The notes under the pieces were generated by a model. That model worked only from the letters and a program-made list of their open reading frames with translations. It made no database searches and had not been told where the DNA came from. A stretch of 8,206 nt of DNA from assembly GCA_946549155.1 (NCBI GenBank), contig CAMNQN010000153.1, positions 1 through 8,206 on the forward strand. The letters are read 5' to 3'. The position numbers and the translations under genes are program-made. The stretch comes from an uncultured Lachnospiraceae bacterium (GTDB lineage: Bacteria; Bacillota; Clostridia; Lachnospirales; Lachnospiraceae). Each line of letters starts with the position of its first letter. The stretch's first letter is position 1. Positions 1-6,479 of this stretch are shown here, in pieces.

Positions 1-110
1 TTGGGCCTGTCTCCATCTTAGTTTTTCTTGGTATCCGGAGATGTTTTCCAGATGTGTATGGCCATGGGGCCCCAACTCATCCTGCGTCCTCTCACTTCCC
101 CCTCAACCAA
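1..110. other. Non-coding stretch downstream of the ABC operon
   Basis: No convincing gene was found on either strand. The short plus-strand frames here have no ribosome binding site and run into the antisense of the permease. The stretch lies directly after the permease stop codon, where a terminator is expected. The only symmetric sequences seen are short palindromes (GGGGCCCC, ATGGCCAT) with no following T-run, so I call no terminator. The operon may continue or end beyond the window edge. Confidence 0.4.
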
Positions 111-1943
111 CTATATAGAATTCTTTGCGATCTCACGCAGAAGCTTCTTCGTATTTTTCATTCCGTTGCTCAGGGGATACACCCCATATCTGTCCCCGTT
201 CTTGTCAAAGCAGCATATAGAGTAAGAATCCCAGACTTCCGTATAGCTTAAGGTGCGCAGATCCTCCCGGTAGGCTTCCACCAGCTCCAGCGTTCTATCC
301 CTTGGCACTTCAATGCTGTTGCCGTTCTCGTCCATAATCAGGTCTTCTATGCTGCCGCCGTCCTCGTCCATGGCCAGGTCAGGAAACAGCTCCTCCGACT
401 GGTAGAACCAGACGTTCAGCCCGCTCACTTCCTCCTCTGTCCAGGTCATGATTGGATAAAAGCGCTCCATATAATCCTGATTCTTCATCAGTTGATTCAT
501 AACATCCTCATACAAATCACAGGCCACCCAGTAACAGCGGTAAACCTCCTTTCCGTTTTTCAGGCGGTATTTCAGTCCGATGCTGGTAAGCTCTTCATAT
601 TCCGGATTTTCCCTCCCGGGCTTCTCCCTTTCCACGCCGTCCTGCGCCAACCGATAGATGGGCCCGAAGTCCTCTGTTTCCAGGTAGTCCAGAAGCTCCG
701 TGGAAATACCGGAGGTTACCACCTCCCCATCCTCCTCCTGCCACCGGTAAATAATATCCTCCCTCCAGCGGCTCTTCACCGACATGGCCGCAATCTGATT
801 CTTCTCCGGCAGATAAGTGTTAAAGCCCGCTAGGTCATACCGCATTCCAAAAAAAATGGCTCCTGCTAACACCGTCGTCAGTAAAATATGCCGCTTGTGC
901 GTCAGCACCTGCCGGATATCCCACCGGTAGATAAACTCCATAATCATACAGCCCAGCGCACTGAAAATTACCAGGAACAGGATTTCCCAAAATACGGAAT
1001 GGTACAGCTCGTAGGCCACAGTGGCCGCCACCAGCGCCACAGGCACGGTCATCAGAAGCTTCACCACGCTTTCCAGCTTCCGGAAGGCCAGCGCGCTTCC
1101 GGATGCCTCTGTCCTGCGGATACGGTAAAGTATCAGAGACAATGTAAAGAATAGCACCGTCACCGCTGCCGTCAGCAGCAGCTCCTGCGGAATCGGCCAC
1201 GCTCCTGTCAGGCCCATCCGGCCTCCCTTGTAAAATACGCACAGGGCCCAGGGCGAAGTATAATGCAGCAGCTCTGACCTGCTCCATCCATTGGCAGAGG
1301 TCAGAGCCGTACTCATAAACGACTCCTGAAAGGCAGCGCTCAGCAGATAGAGCATGGGCAGATACAGGCCCAGAGTAGCCGTAGCCAACACAGCAGTCAA
1401 CATTTTTCCCGTCAGCATCATGGCCAGCAGCGCCCCGGAATAGCTGCACAGAAAATACAGAAGTCCCCGCAGGGAGGATACCAGCATCTCCAGAATCACC
1501 CTGCCATTTACCGCGTCAAACACCGCCCCGACGGCCACTGCCGCCGCCTGGGAAAACAGATAGGCCACCGCAAAGGTCCCGAAGCTGGCCGTCAGCTTCA
1601 CTGCCAGCAGCTTCTCCCTTTTCACCGGAATGCTGTGGTAAAAGTCCAGCTTTGCCGGGGAATAGAGATAACGGAAGGCACAGTACGCGCACAGAATCCC
1701 CGCCGCCAGAATGATCAGCGTATTCTCAAAACAGTTAAAGCCCACATGCCGGCAAAATTCCTCCAGCATATCCTGATGGGTATAAACGATATTATACCGG
1801 GCGTCAGAGCTCATGGACGCCATCACAATCAGCACCCGGAAAGGAATCAGCAGCCCGAACACCAGAAGCTGCACCGCCGTCAGCCAGCTCAGCCTGCGCA
1901 TTTCATCCCGCGCCATTTTAGAAAATGAGATTTTTAATGTCAT
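111..1943 (-). CDS. ABC transporter permease with large C-terminal soluble domain
   Basis: This is the membrane subunit of an ABC-2-like transporter paired with the ATPase just upstream; the substrate is unknown. About nine hydrophobic segments can be read, the first near residues 18-41 and the last near 351-367. They are followed by about 240 mostly hydrophilic residues; this arrangement resembles clostridial permeases with a DUF6449-type tail (from memory, not searched). With a cytoplasmic N-terminus, nine helices would put the tail outside the cell (inference). The tail holds a 12-residue tandem repeat (residues about 525-548, MDEDGGSIEDL then MDENGNSIEVP) and a third Asp/Asn/Gly loop, FDKNGDRYGVY, near 578. 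The start at 1943 is preferred over an ATG at 1964 because GGAGGTG lies 7 nt before it and would fall inside the longer version. The gene overlaps the end of the ATPase gene by 26 nt, suggesting coupled translation. No frameshift was seen. Confidence 0.85.
   Translation of the reverse strand: MTLKISFSKMARDEMRRLSWLTAVQLLVFGLLIPFRVLIVMASMSSDARYNIVYTHQDMLEEFCRHVGFNCFENTLIILAAGILCAYCAFRYLYSPAKLDFYHSIPVKREKLLAVKLTASFGTFAVAYLFSQAAAVAVGAVFDAVNGRVILEMLVSSLRGLLYFLCSYSGALLAMMLTGKMLTAVLATATLGLYLPMLYLLSAAFQESFMSTALTSANGWSRSELLHYTSPWALCVFYKGGRMGLTGAWPIPQELLLTAAVTVLFFTLSLILYRIRRTEASGSALAFRKLESVVKLLMTVPVALVAATVAYELYHSVFWEILFLVIFSALGCMIMEFIYRWDIRQVLTHKRHILLTTVLAGAIFFGMRYDLAGFNTYLPEKNQIAAMSVKSRWREDIIYRWQEEDGEVVTSGISTELLDYLETEDFGPIYRLAQDGVEREKPGRENPEYEELTSIGLKYRLKNGKEVYRCYWVACDLYEDVMNQLMKNQDYMERFYPIMTWTEEEVSGLNVWFYQSEELFPDLAMDEDGGSIEDLIMDENGNSIEVPRDRTLELVEAYREDLRTLSYTEVWDSYSICCFDKNGDRYGVYPLSNGMKNTKKLLREIAKNSI
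300..371 (-). repeat. Two-copy 36-bp in-frame tandem repeat in the permease gene
   Basis: On the minus strand ATGGACGAGGACGGCGGC (from 371) is followed exactly 36 nt later by ATGGACGAGAACGGCAAC (from 335). Each unit encodes 12 residues of the form MDE(D/N)G(G/N)SIE plus three or four more. The copies differ at several bases, so the duplication is not very recent. It adds a short acidic segment to the C-terminal domain without breaking the frame. Confidence 0.7.
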
Positions 1944-2820
1944 ATCCGGCCACCTCCGTTTCACTGATAAAGATTTCCTCCAGGGTCAAGGGCAGTACCT
2001 CCGCAAACAGAGGCATTTTTTCCTGAAGCTTTTTCTGTATAAGCTCCTCCTCACCTCTCACTACGATGGTCAGAAGAGAGCCTCTCTTATCCATAGACAG
2101 CACCTGCAGTTCCTCCAGCAGTTCCCGTTCCAGCACCTCGTTGGGAATCACACACTGAATTTTGTGAATCCCCAGCTTCATTTCATCCAGATCCCTGGCA
2201 AACAGAATACCGCCTTTGTGAAGCAGTCCCACATGGTCGCAGATATCCTCAATCTCCCGCAGGCTGTGGGAGGCAATTACCGGAGTGAACTTCCGATTCA
2301 AAATCTCCGCCGCAAACAGGCCCTTCACCGCCTGGCGCACCACCGGGTCCAGCCCGTCAAAGGTCTCGTCGCAGAACAGATACTCCGTGTTAGCGCAGAC
2401 CCCCAGCAGCACGGACACCTGCTTCTTCATCCCTTTGGAAAAGCCCGACAGCTTCCGTTTCGGATTCAGATCAAATTTTTCCACCAACCGGTCAAACCGC
2501 TGCCGGTCAAACTTGGGATACAGCAGCCGGTAGGAATCCCGCATCACCTCCAATGTGGCATTTGGGAAAAACCAGGCTGTGTCCGGTATAAAGCAGATTT
2601 TACTCTTAGCCTCCGGATTCTCCCATACTGCCAGTCCATCCACCGTCACGCTGCCCTCCTCAGGCTTCAATACCCCCGCCGTCACCCGCAGCATCGTGCT
2701 CTTTCCCGCTCCGTTGGTACCCACCAGGCCAAAAATGCTGCCCTCCTGGATCTGGGCGCTGACCTGATCCAGAGCAAGGATATCGTCAAACCGTTTTGTC
2801 ACGTTGTCAATCCTGATCAT
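1918..2820 (-). CDS. ABC transporter ATP-binding protein (YtrB-like)
   Basis: This 300-residue nucleotide-binding subunit drives the permease encoded next in the operon. Visible motifs are Walker A GTNGAGKST (residues 34-42), a signature region LSGFSKGMKKQ (124-134) whose core is SKGM rather than the classic LSGGQ, Walker B and catalytic glutamate YLFCDE (147-152), the D-loop GLDP (156-159) and the switch histidine in IASHS (H185). The Q-loop region reads ICFIPD (75-80) with no glutamine, as in many ABC-2-type ATPases. The last 90 or so residues form a less conserved C-terminal extension. The ATG overlaps the stop codon of the GntR gene (ATGA), so the two are probably translated by coupled ribosomes. 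The regulator-ATPase-permease order matches YtrA-controlled export systems of Firmicutes; the substrate cannot be read from the sequence. Confidence 0.92.
   Translation of the reverse strand: MIRIDNVTKRFDDILALDQVSAQIQEGSIFGLVGTNGAGKSTMLRVTAGVLKPEEGSVTVDGLAVWENPEAKSKICFIPDTAWFFPNATLEVMRDSYRLLYPKFDRQRFDRLVEKFDLNPKRKLSGFSKGMKKQVSVLLGVCANTEYLFCDETFDGLDPVVRQAVKGLFAAEILNRKFTPVIASHSLREIEDICDHVGLLHKGGILFARDLDEMKLGIHKIQCVIPNEVLERELLEELQVLSMDKRGSLLTIVVRGEEELIQKKLQEKMPLFAEVLPLTLEEIFISETEVAGYDIKNLIF
1951..1957 (-). promoter_or_regulatory. Ribosome binding site fixing the permease start
   Basis: The minus strand reads GGAGGTG, then a 7-nt spacer, then ATG at 1943. This strong Shine-Dalgarno sequence lies inside the ATPase reading frame. 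It also lies inside codons 3-5 of the longer permease frame that begins at 1964, so the longer start is unlikely. Confidence 0.75.
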
Positions 2821-3254
2821 ACCTGTCCACTCTCCCTCCTGCTTTTCATCTGTGAATCATTCTGGTCCCCGCCCCTTTCCCCGGGCGATTGGCCTTCCCC
2901 ATAATATTCCCTGGCTCTGCTCACAAATGCGGCGCAGTCAATCTCCAGCTCTCTGCCTTTCTCCACCAGCGCCTTCAGTTCCGCAAAAACCGTTTCCTGC
3001 TTTCGCGCCTTCAGGCCCGCGTTTCCCGACACAAAATTCCCTCTCCCCTTCACGGGGTAAATGTATCCCTGCTGCTCCAGCATACTGTATGCCTTCTGAA
3101 TCGTGTTCGGATTAATGGAGAGCTCCACGGCCAGAGCCCGCACCGACGGCATCTGGCTGTCCGGCTCCAATACACCATTGACAATTAAAGTTTGAAACCG
3201 CTCCACAATCTGTTCATAAATCGGTTTCCGATTTTGCAGATCAATTCCAATCAC
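2817..3254 (-). CDS. GntR-family transcriptional regulator, YtrA subfamily
   Basis: This is a DNA-binding repressor, probably of its own operon. The frame opens with IDLQNRKPIYEQIVERF and carries a winged helix-turn-helix with the family's MPSVRALAVELSINPNTIQ segment, then YSMLEQQGYIYPVKGRGNFV. A short C-terminal region follows with no FadR- or HutC-type ligand domain, which defines the YtrA type. I chose the GTG at 3254 (145 residues) because homologues as I remember them begin right before IDxxxxxPIYEQ. An in-frame ATG at 3296 (159 residues) has its nearest GGAGG 20 nt away. The GTG has GGGAGG 12 nt upstream, and its GTGA overlaps the stop of an 18-codon leader ORF. The gene ends in a 4-nt overlap with the ATPase gene. 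Members of this family repress neighbouring ABC transporter genes; in B. subtilis such an operon responds to cell-wall antibiotics, which is only a hint here. Confidence 0.88.
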   Translation of the reverse strand: MIGIDLQNRKPIYEQIVERFQTLIVNGVLEPDSQMPSVRALAVELSINPNTIQKAYSMLEQQGYIYPVKGRGNFVSGNAGLKARKQETVFAELKALVEKGRELEIDCAAFVSRAREYYGEGQSPGERGGDQNDSQMKSRRESGQV

Positions 3255-3307
3255 CAGCTTCGCCTGCCTCCCTTCAACAGCTTCGTCTCCCGGCATGGAT
3301 CGTCCAT
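3251..3307 (-). CDS. Putative 18-codon leader ORF upstream of the GntR gene
   Basis: A short frame, ATG at 3307 to TGA at 3251, would encode MDDPCRETKLLKGGRRSW. It has a better ribosome binding site than the regulator itself: GGAGG at 3321-3317 with a 9-nt spacer. Its TGA overlaps the regulator's GTG in the form GTGA, the same geometry as the ATGA join between the regulator and ATPase genes. It may serve only to deliver ribosomes to a weakly initiated GTG start. No known family is recognised, and the peptide has no signal or membrane character. If the regulator actually starts at ATG 3296, this frame is an accident. Confidence 0.4.
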   Translation of the reverse strand: MDDPCRETKLLKGGRRSW

Positions 3308-3332
3308 ACCGTATGTCCTCCGGCTTTCCAGT

Positions 3333-3363
3333 CTAAGTGTACTATCACTATTAGTACACTTAG
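3333..3363. promoter_or_regulatory. Perfect 12+12 bp inverted repeat, likely YtrA-type operator
   Basis: CTAAGTGTACTA (3333-3344) and TAGTACACTTAG (3352-3363) are exact reverse complements separated by 7 nt. Within them lies AGTGTA-N13-TACACT, which is, as far as I remember, the operator form described for B. subtilis YtrA. The right arm overlaps the last two bases of the minus-strand -10 box, and the left arm covers the expected start of transcription. A bound repressor dimer would therefore block RNA polymerase, fitting autorepression of the GntR-ABC operon. Confidence 0.85.
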
Positions 3364-3390
3364 TATATAAGAACTCTTCGATACTGTCAA
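3362..3390 (-). promoter_or_regulatory. Sigma-A promoter of the GntR-ABC operon
   Basis: The minus strand reads TTGACA (3390-3385), a 17-nt spacer, and TATACT (3367-3362). The -35 is a perfect match, the -10 matches at 5 of 6 bases and the spacing is optimal. Transcription should start near 3355, inside the inverted repeat, leaving about 48 nt before the leader ORF. Such a strong core promoter makes sense if the operon is held off by a repressor. Confidence 0.85.
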
Positions 3391-3426
3391 GGATTAATTT
3401 CCTATTTTTCAGTCACCGTTAAACAT

Positions 3427-3924
3427 TCACAGATACTGCACAATCACGCGCCACTCCTCCATCAGCCGTTCCAGACGGCAGGCTGCGTTGGCGGGACTGG
3501 TGGAGGGCAGTCCGATAATTTCTCTGCCGGTGGCCGCCCGCTGATATTTCTCGTACAGCTTTTTCGCCGTTCCTCCGTTGGCAAAAATCTGACGGATGCT
3601 GCCGCCCGCCAGCACCCGGCTCAAATCCACCGGAACCACATTCCGGATACTGCTATCGCTGGAGCCGGTAATATCACAGCTTGCAATCACATCCCAAAGG
3701 GCAATGCGGTTTCTCAGCAAAAAAGCCTTCTTCTCCCCGATCGTTCCCGGCAGCGGTTCCCCCGTCAGACCGGCAAGGACCTTCCAGAAACGGTTCTGGG
3801 GATGCCCGTAATAAAAATTTTGCTCCCGGGACTTCACAGAAGGGAAGGTTCCCAGAATCAGGATCCGGCTGTTCTTGTCATACACCGGAGCAAATTCGTG
3901 TCGGATATTTTCGTATGTAATCAT
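3427..3924 (-). CDS. DNA-deoxyinosine glycosylase (UDG superfamily, family 6-like)
   Basis: This is a 165-residue base-excision repair enzyme expected to remove deaminated adenine (hypoxanthine) from DNA. The N-terminal half has RILILGTFPSVKSRE (residues 20-34), the family's form of the first UDG motif, followed by FYYGHPQNRFWKVL (37-50). The Asn in this block (N44) is a candidate catalytic residue by analogy with family 6 hypoxanthine-DNA glycosylases. IALWDVIASCD follows in the middle, and LPSTSPANA near residue 140 is the C-terminal motif block. The length is normal for the family. The ATG at 3924 is preceded by GAGGGCAG at suitable spacing. It stands alone between the divergent symporter and the GntR promoter, and no obvious terminator follows it. 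Activity on uracil as well as hypoxanthine cannot be excluded from sequence. Confidence 0.88.
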   Translation of the reverse strand: MITYENIRHEFAPVYDKNSRILILGTFPSVKSREQNFYYGHPQNRFWKVLAGLTGEPLPGTIGEKKAFLLRNRIALWDVIASCDITGSSDSSIRNVVPVDLSRVLAGGSIRQIFANGGTAKKLYEKYQRAATGREIIGLPSTSPANAACRLERLMEEWRVIVQYL

Positions 3925-3979
3925 TTATCTGCCCTCTTTCTTCGTCAGTTTCGCGGAACAGTGGCACCTGAACAGTAAC

Positions 3980-4008
3980 ATTATAATATTCTTTGCGCCG
4001 GATGAAAA
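3980..4008 (-). promoter_or_regulatory. Probable promoter of the glycosylase gene
   Basis: The minus strand shows TTTTCA (4008-4003, 4 of 6 bases of the -35 consensus), a 17-nt spacer and a perfect TATAAT (3985-3980). Transcription would begin near 3973, about 49 nt before the glycosylase ATG. The assignment rests mainly on the -10 box and the spacing. Confidence 0.5.
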
Positions 4009-4017
4009 CACCCGGCC

Positions 4018-4046
4018 TATACATTTTAAGATTTTCATGGTATAAT
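4018..4046 (+). promoter_or_regulatory. Probable promoter of the AGCS symporter gene
   Basis: An extended -10 box, TGGTATAAT, ends in a perfect TATAAT (4041-4046). TATACA (4018-4023) lies 17 nt upstream as a 4-of-6 match to the -35 consensus. The expected start near 4053 leaves a short leader before the ribosome binding site AAAAGGA (4077-4083) and the ATG at 4090. No riboswitch-like structure fits in so short a leader. Confidence 0.6.
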
Positions 4047-4089
4047 TTCCTAAAAATTTTGTTTTTACAAAAAAAGAAAAGGATTTTTT

Positions 4090-5475
4090 ATGTTAAACGC
4101 AATCGAAACCATTAATCGAGCAGTCAACGATTTTGTCTGGGGCATTCCGGCCATGGTCTGTATCATCGGCGTTGGGCTCCTTCTCAGCATCCGCACCCGT
4201 TTTCTTCAGATTCGTCATTTTTCCTATGCAATCAAGACCACCGTCGGAAAAATTTTCAGCAGAAAAAAAGCTTCGGACGGGGCTATCACGCCCTTCCAGG
4301 CAGTCTGTACCGCACTGGCTGCCACAGTGGGCACGGGAAACATTGCCGGTGTGGCGGGCGCCATCGCCATCGGGGGGCCAGGCGCCGTTTTCTGGATGTG
4401 GATTTCCGCCCTGTTAGGCATGTGCACCAAATTTTCTGAGGTAATGCTGGCCGTTTACTACCGGGAGAACAATGCGGAGGGCGACTATGTGGGCGGCCCC
4501 ATGTACTACATAAAAAACGGTCTGAAAAGACATTGGCACTGGCTGGCCTATCTTTTCTCGGGCTTTGGCGTGCTCACTGTATTCGGCACTGGAAACGCTA
4601 CCCAGGTCAATACGATCACCACCGCCATCAATTCCGCTCTGCGAAACTACAACCTGCTTCCGGAATCCTCCGTAAAAACCAGCAGCCTGATCATCGGAAT
4701 CCTGATCGCCGCTCTGGTAGCCATGGTACTTTTAGGCGGCGTAAAACGAATCGGCAGCGTGACAGAAAAGCTGGTGCCTTTTATGGCGGTTCTTTATATT
4801 GTCCTGGCGTTTGGCGTGGTAATTTTAAATATAGAACGGGTTCCCCAGGTATTTGCCTCCATTTTTTACGGCGCCTTCCATCCCTCAGCCATCACCGGCG
4901 GCGCGGTGGGCAGCCTGTTTCTGAGTATGCAGAAAGGAGTCTCCCGGGGAATTTTCTCCAATGAAGCCGGACTGGGTACCGGCTCCATCGCTCATGCCTG
5001 CGCCGACACCAAGAACCCGGTGAAGCAAGGCTTCTTCGGCGTCTTCGAGGTCTTTGCAGACACCATTGTCATCTGCACCCTTACCGCGCTGACCATTCTG
5101 TGCAGCGGCGTACCCATCCACTACGGAGCCGCCGCCGGTGCGGAGCTGACGATCTCCGGCTTTACCTCCGCCTACGGAAACTGGGTATCCCTTTTTACTG
5201 CCATCGCCATGTGCTGCTTCGCCTTCTCCACCATTCTGGGCTGGGGGCTTTACGGCGCACGCTGCATTGAATTTATCTTTTCCTCCAAAATCATCCGGCC
5301 CTTCATGGTAGTCTACTCCTTCGTCTCCATTATCGGAGCCACCATGGATCTGGGATTGCTCTGGGATATCGCAGATACCTTCAACGGCCTGATGGCCATT
5401 CCAAACCTGATCGCCCTGCTTCTGCTGTCAGGAACCGTGGTCAGGCTGGTAAAAGAGTACGGGCCATCCGAGTAA
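4090..5475 (+). CDS. Sodium:alanine/glycine symporter, AGCS family
   Basis: This 461-residue integral membrane transporter (amino acid carrier protein, TC 2.A.25) takes up alanine, glycine or a related small amino acid with a sodium ion. It is hydrophobic throughout, with about ten to eleven membrane segments. Family hallmarks are in order: GTGNIAGVAGAIAIGGPGAV (from residue 81), GGPMYYIKNGL after a charged loop, GTGNATQVNT, LGGVKRIGSVTEKLVPFMA, and IFSNEAGLGTGSIAHA (from 288), which contains the SNEAGLG signature. Length and motif order are complete and no frameshift is visible. The ATG follows AAAAGGA at a 6-nt spacing. The gene is monocistronic, with its own promoter and a strong terminator right after the stop. 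Exact substrate (alanine, glycine or glutamine) cannot be decided from the sequence, so no symbol is given. Confidence 0.95.
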   Translation: MLNAIETINRAVNDFVWGIPAMVCIIGVGLLLSIRTRFLQIRHFSYAIKTTVGKIFSRKKASDGAITPFQAVCTALAATVGTGNIAGVAGAIAIGGPGAVFWMWISALLGMCTKFSEVMLAVYYRENNAEGDYVGGPMYYIKNGLKRHWHWLAYLFSGFGVLTVFGTGNATQVNTITTAINSALRNYNLLPESSVKTSSLIIGILIAALVAMVLLGGVKRIGSVTEKLVPFMAVLYIVLAFGVVILNIERVPQVFASIFYGAFHPSAITGGAVGSLFLSMQKGVSRGIFSNEAGLGTGSIAHACADTKNPVKQGFFGVFEVFADTIVICTLTALTILCSGVPIHYGAAAGAELTISGFTSAYGNWVSLFTAIAMCCFAFSTILGWGLYGARCIEFIFSSKIIRPFMVVYSFVSIIGATMDLGLLWDIADTFNGLMAIPNLIALLLLSGTVVRLVKEYGPSE

Positions 5476-5485
5476 CTTTTTCCTC

Positions 5486-5515
5486 AAAAGCCCGGTGCTC
5501 ACGCACCGGGCTTTT
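5486..5515. terminator. Strong bidirectional rho-independent terminator
   Basis: AAAAGCCCGGTGC (5486-5498) pairs perfectly with GCACCGGGCTTTT (5503-5515) around a TCAC loop. GC-rich pairs sit in the middle, with a T-run on the plus strand and a matching one on the minus strand. It lies 11 nt after the symporter stop codon and 6 nt beyond the end of the convergent pseudogene, so it can end transcription from both sides. Confidence 0.93.
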
Positions 5516-5520
5516 ACAGC

Positions 5521-6286
5521 TTATATAATTACTGAAGCTCTGATTTCTTCTTCTAATGCTGCAATGTGTTTTTGTGTAATCGCCAGCAGCTGTTCCCGCT
5601 CCTGCCCATCCAGCCGCTCGAATGACCTTTCCTCCGCAGAAACCAGGAAGAACACAGGTTCCTTATGCGCCGGTACGATGTCCTTGGTAATGATGATTTT
5701 TTTGAAGGAATCATCAATTTTCCGGAAACTTCCAGCTGCTTTCGGGTTACTTTACCATCCTGGTCCTTTTGAGCGATAGGCACAACGCCGACATCCACAC
5801 TGCAGCCACGCATCCGCAGCTCATTGTAAATTACATTCTCCATTAGAACCAATCGCCGAAGGAAGAATATTCAGAAGATCCTCCAATTCGCCAATGTTCT
5901 TGATACGGTTACGCTTGGTAATATCCTGAATATAAATCTCTTGGAACAAATTTTGTAATGCAACAGCTTTATCATCGGCACCGTCACGCAGAACCACCAG
6001 AGGAATCCCGCCATAGAGCATATACTCGGACAGCCCCATATATTTATCGCCCTTGTAAACGGTCATAAATTCCGAAAAGCTCAAAGGATACATATGGACT
6101 TCATCCCCACGGCCAGCGAACTCAGTGGCAATATCGCGTCCACGCCATTGTCCAGTAAGTGACGGTAAAAAAGGGTATTGAGCAAATAGGACTTGCCGCA
6201 TCTTCGGATTCCGGTAATCACCTTAATCAGCCCATTGTTTTTCTTTTTATCAATTTATCCAGATAGAAATCTCTGCGAATCTCCAT
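5521..6286 (-). pseudogene. Decayed AAA ATPase (AAA_14/DUF4143-type) with several deletions
   Basis: This is the remnant of a roughly 400-residue ATP-binding protein family common in clostridial genomes, of unclear cellular role. Frames must be changed four times to read it. (1) From ATG 6286: MEIRRDFYLDKLIK. One A is missing from an A-run (6244-6248), giving a stop at 6227. (2) The next frame gives NNGLIKVITGIRRCGKSYLL, with Walker A GIRRCGKS at 6212-6189, up to about LLDNGVD. (3) After a junction near 6136-6140 the text resumes as DIATEFAGRGDEVHMYPLSF and runs to LLNILPSAIGS; Walker B and its surroundings are gone. (4) Near 5844-5850 it jumps to MENVIYNELRMRG, ending RKQLEV. (5) Near 5726-5730 it jumps to FRKIDDSFKKIIITKD and ends at TAA 5521. 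At 766 bp it is about two thirds of the expected gene. The ribosome binding site is intact, but no functional ATPase can be made. Family assignment is from recognised motifs. Confidence 0.85.
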
Positions 6287-6293
6287 TTGGCTG

Positions 6294-6300
6294 CCTCCTT
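6294..6300 (-). promoter_or_regulatory. Intact ribosome binding site of the pseudogene
   Basis: The minus strand reads AAGGAGG, then 7 nt, then ATG at 6286. This near-ideal site fixes the original start codon and shows that the 5' end of the dead gene has been preserved. If transcribed, it would direct synthesis of a 19-residue peptide that stops at 6227. Confidence 0.75.
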
Positions 6301-6355
6301 ACGAAAGATTTTTGCAACCTTTTACACTTTTCTGTTTAAGAGCGTGATCATACAT

Positions 6356-6385
6356 AGTATACGCAGCTTTTTTATATTTTTGCAA
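6356..6385 (-). promoter_or_regulatory. Possible surviving promoter of the ATPase pseudogene
   Basis: The minus strand has TTGCAA (6385-6380, 4 of 6), an 18-nt spacer and TATACT (6361-6356, 5 of 6). A start near 6349 would give a leader of about 60 nt. The surrounding 6287-6479 stretch is AT-rich and holds no other feature I can support, so chance matches to promoter boxes are more likely here. Confidence 0.4.
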
Positions 6386-6479
6386 ATAAAATATGGGCCA
6401 TTGCTCATAGATGATTACTCACCTATTTTGCAACAGCCCAGGAAAATGATACGCTTTTTTCCGGAAAACTAAAACCTTT

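Noticed and set aside
835..1449. 204-codon minus-strand frame inside the permease gene
   Set aside because: It lies in a different frame of the same strand as the permease and has an Ala/Gly/Arg-rich composition typical of an out-of-frame reading.
1813..2904. Long plus-strand frame (363 codons) opposite the ATPase gene
   Set aside because: It is antisense to a gene with all ABC ATPase motifs, has no binding site and shows no recognisable domain. Its His/Gln/Leu-rich composition is typical of an antisense shadow.
3997..4016. GCCGG/CCGGC inverted repeat between the divergent promoters, considered as operator or terminator
   Set aside because: The arms are only 5 bp with a 10-nt gap, which is expected by chance, and no regulator gene adjoins it.
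5553..6201. Two separate small proteins in the ATPase remnant
   Set aside because: The two frames carry successive blocks of one known ATPase family in the right order and lack start signals of their own, so they are pieces of one broken gene.
6457..6468. Palindrome TTTTCCGGAAAA after spoIIID, considered as terminator
   Set aside because: It is a direct palindrome with no loop, so it cannot form a stable hairpin, and only a short G/C core is present.
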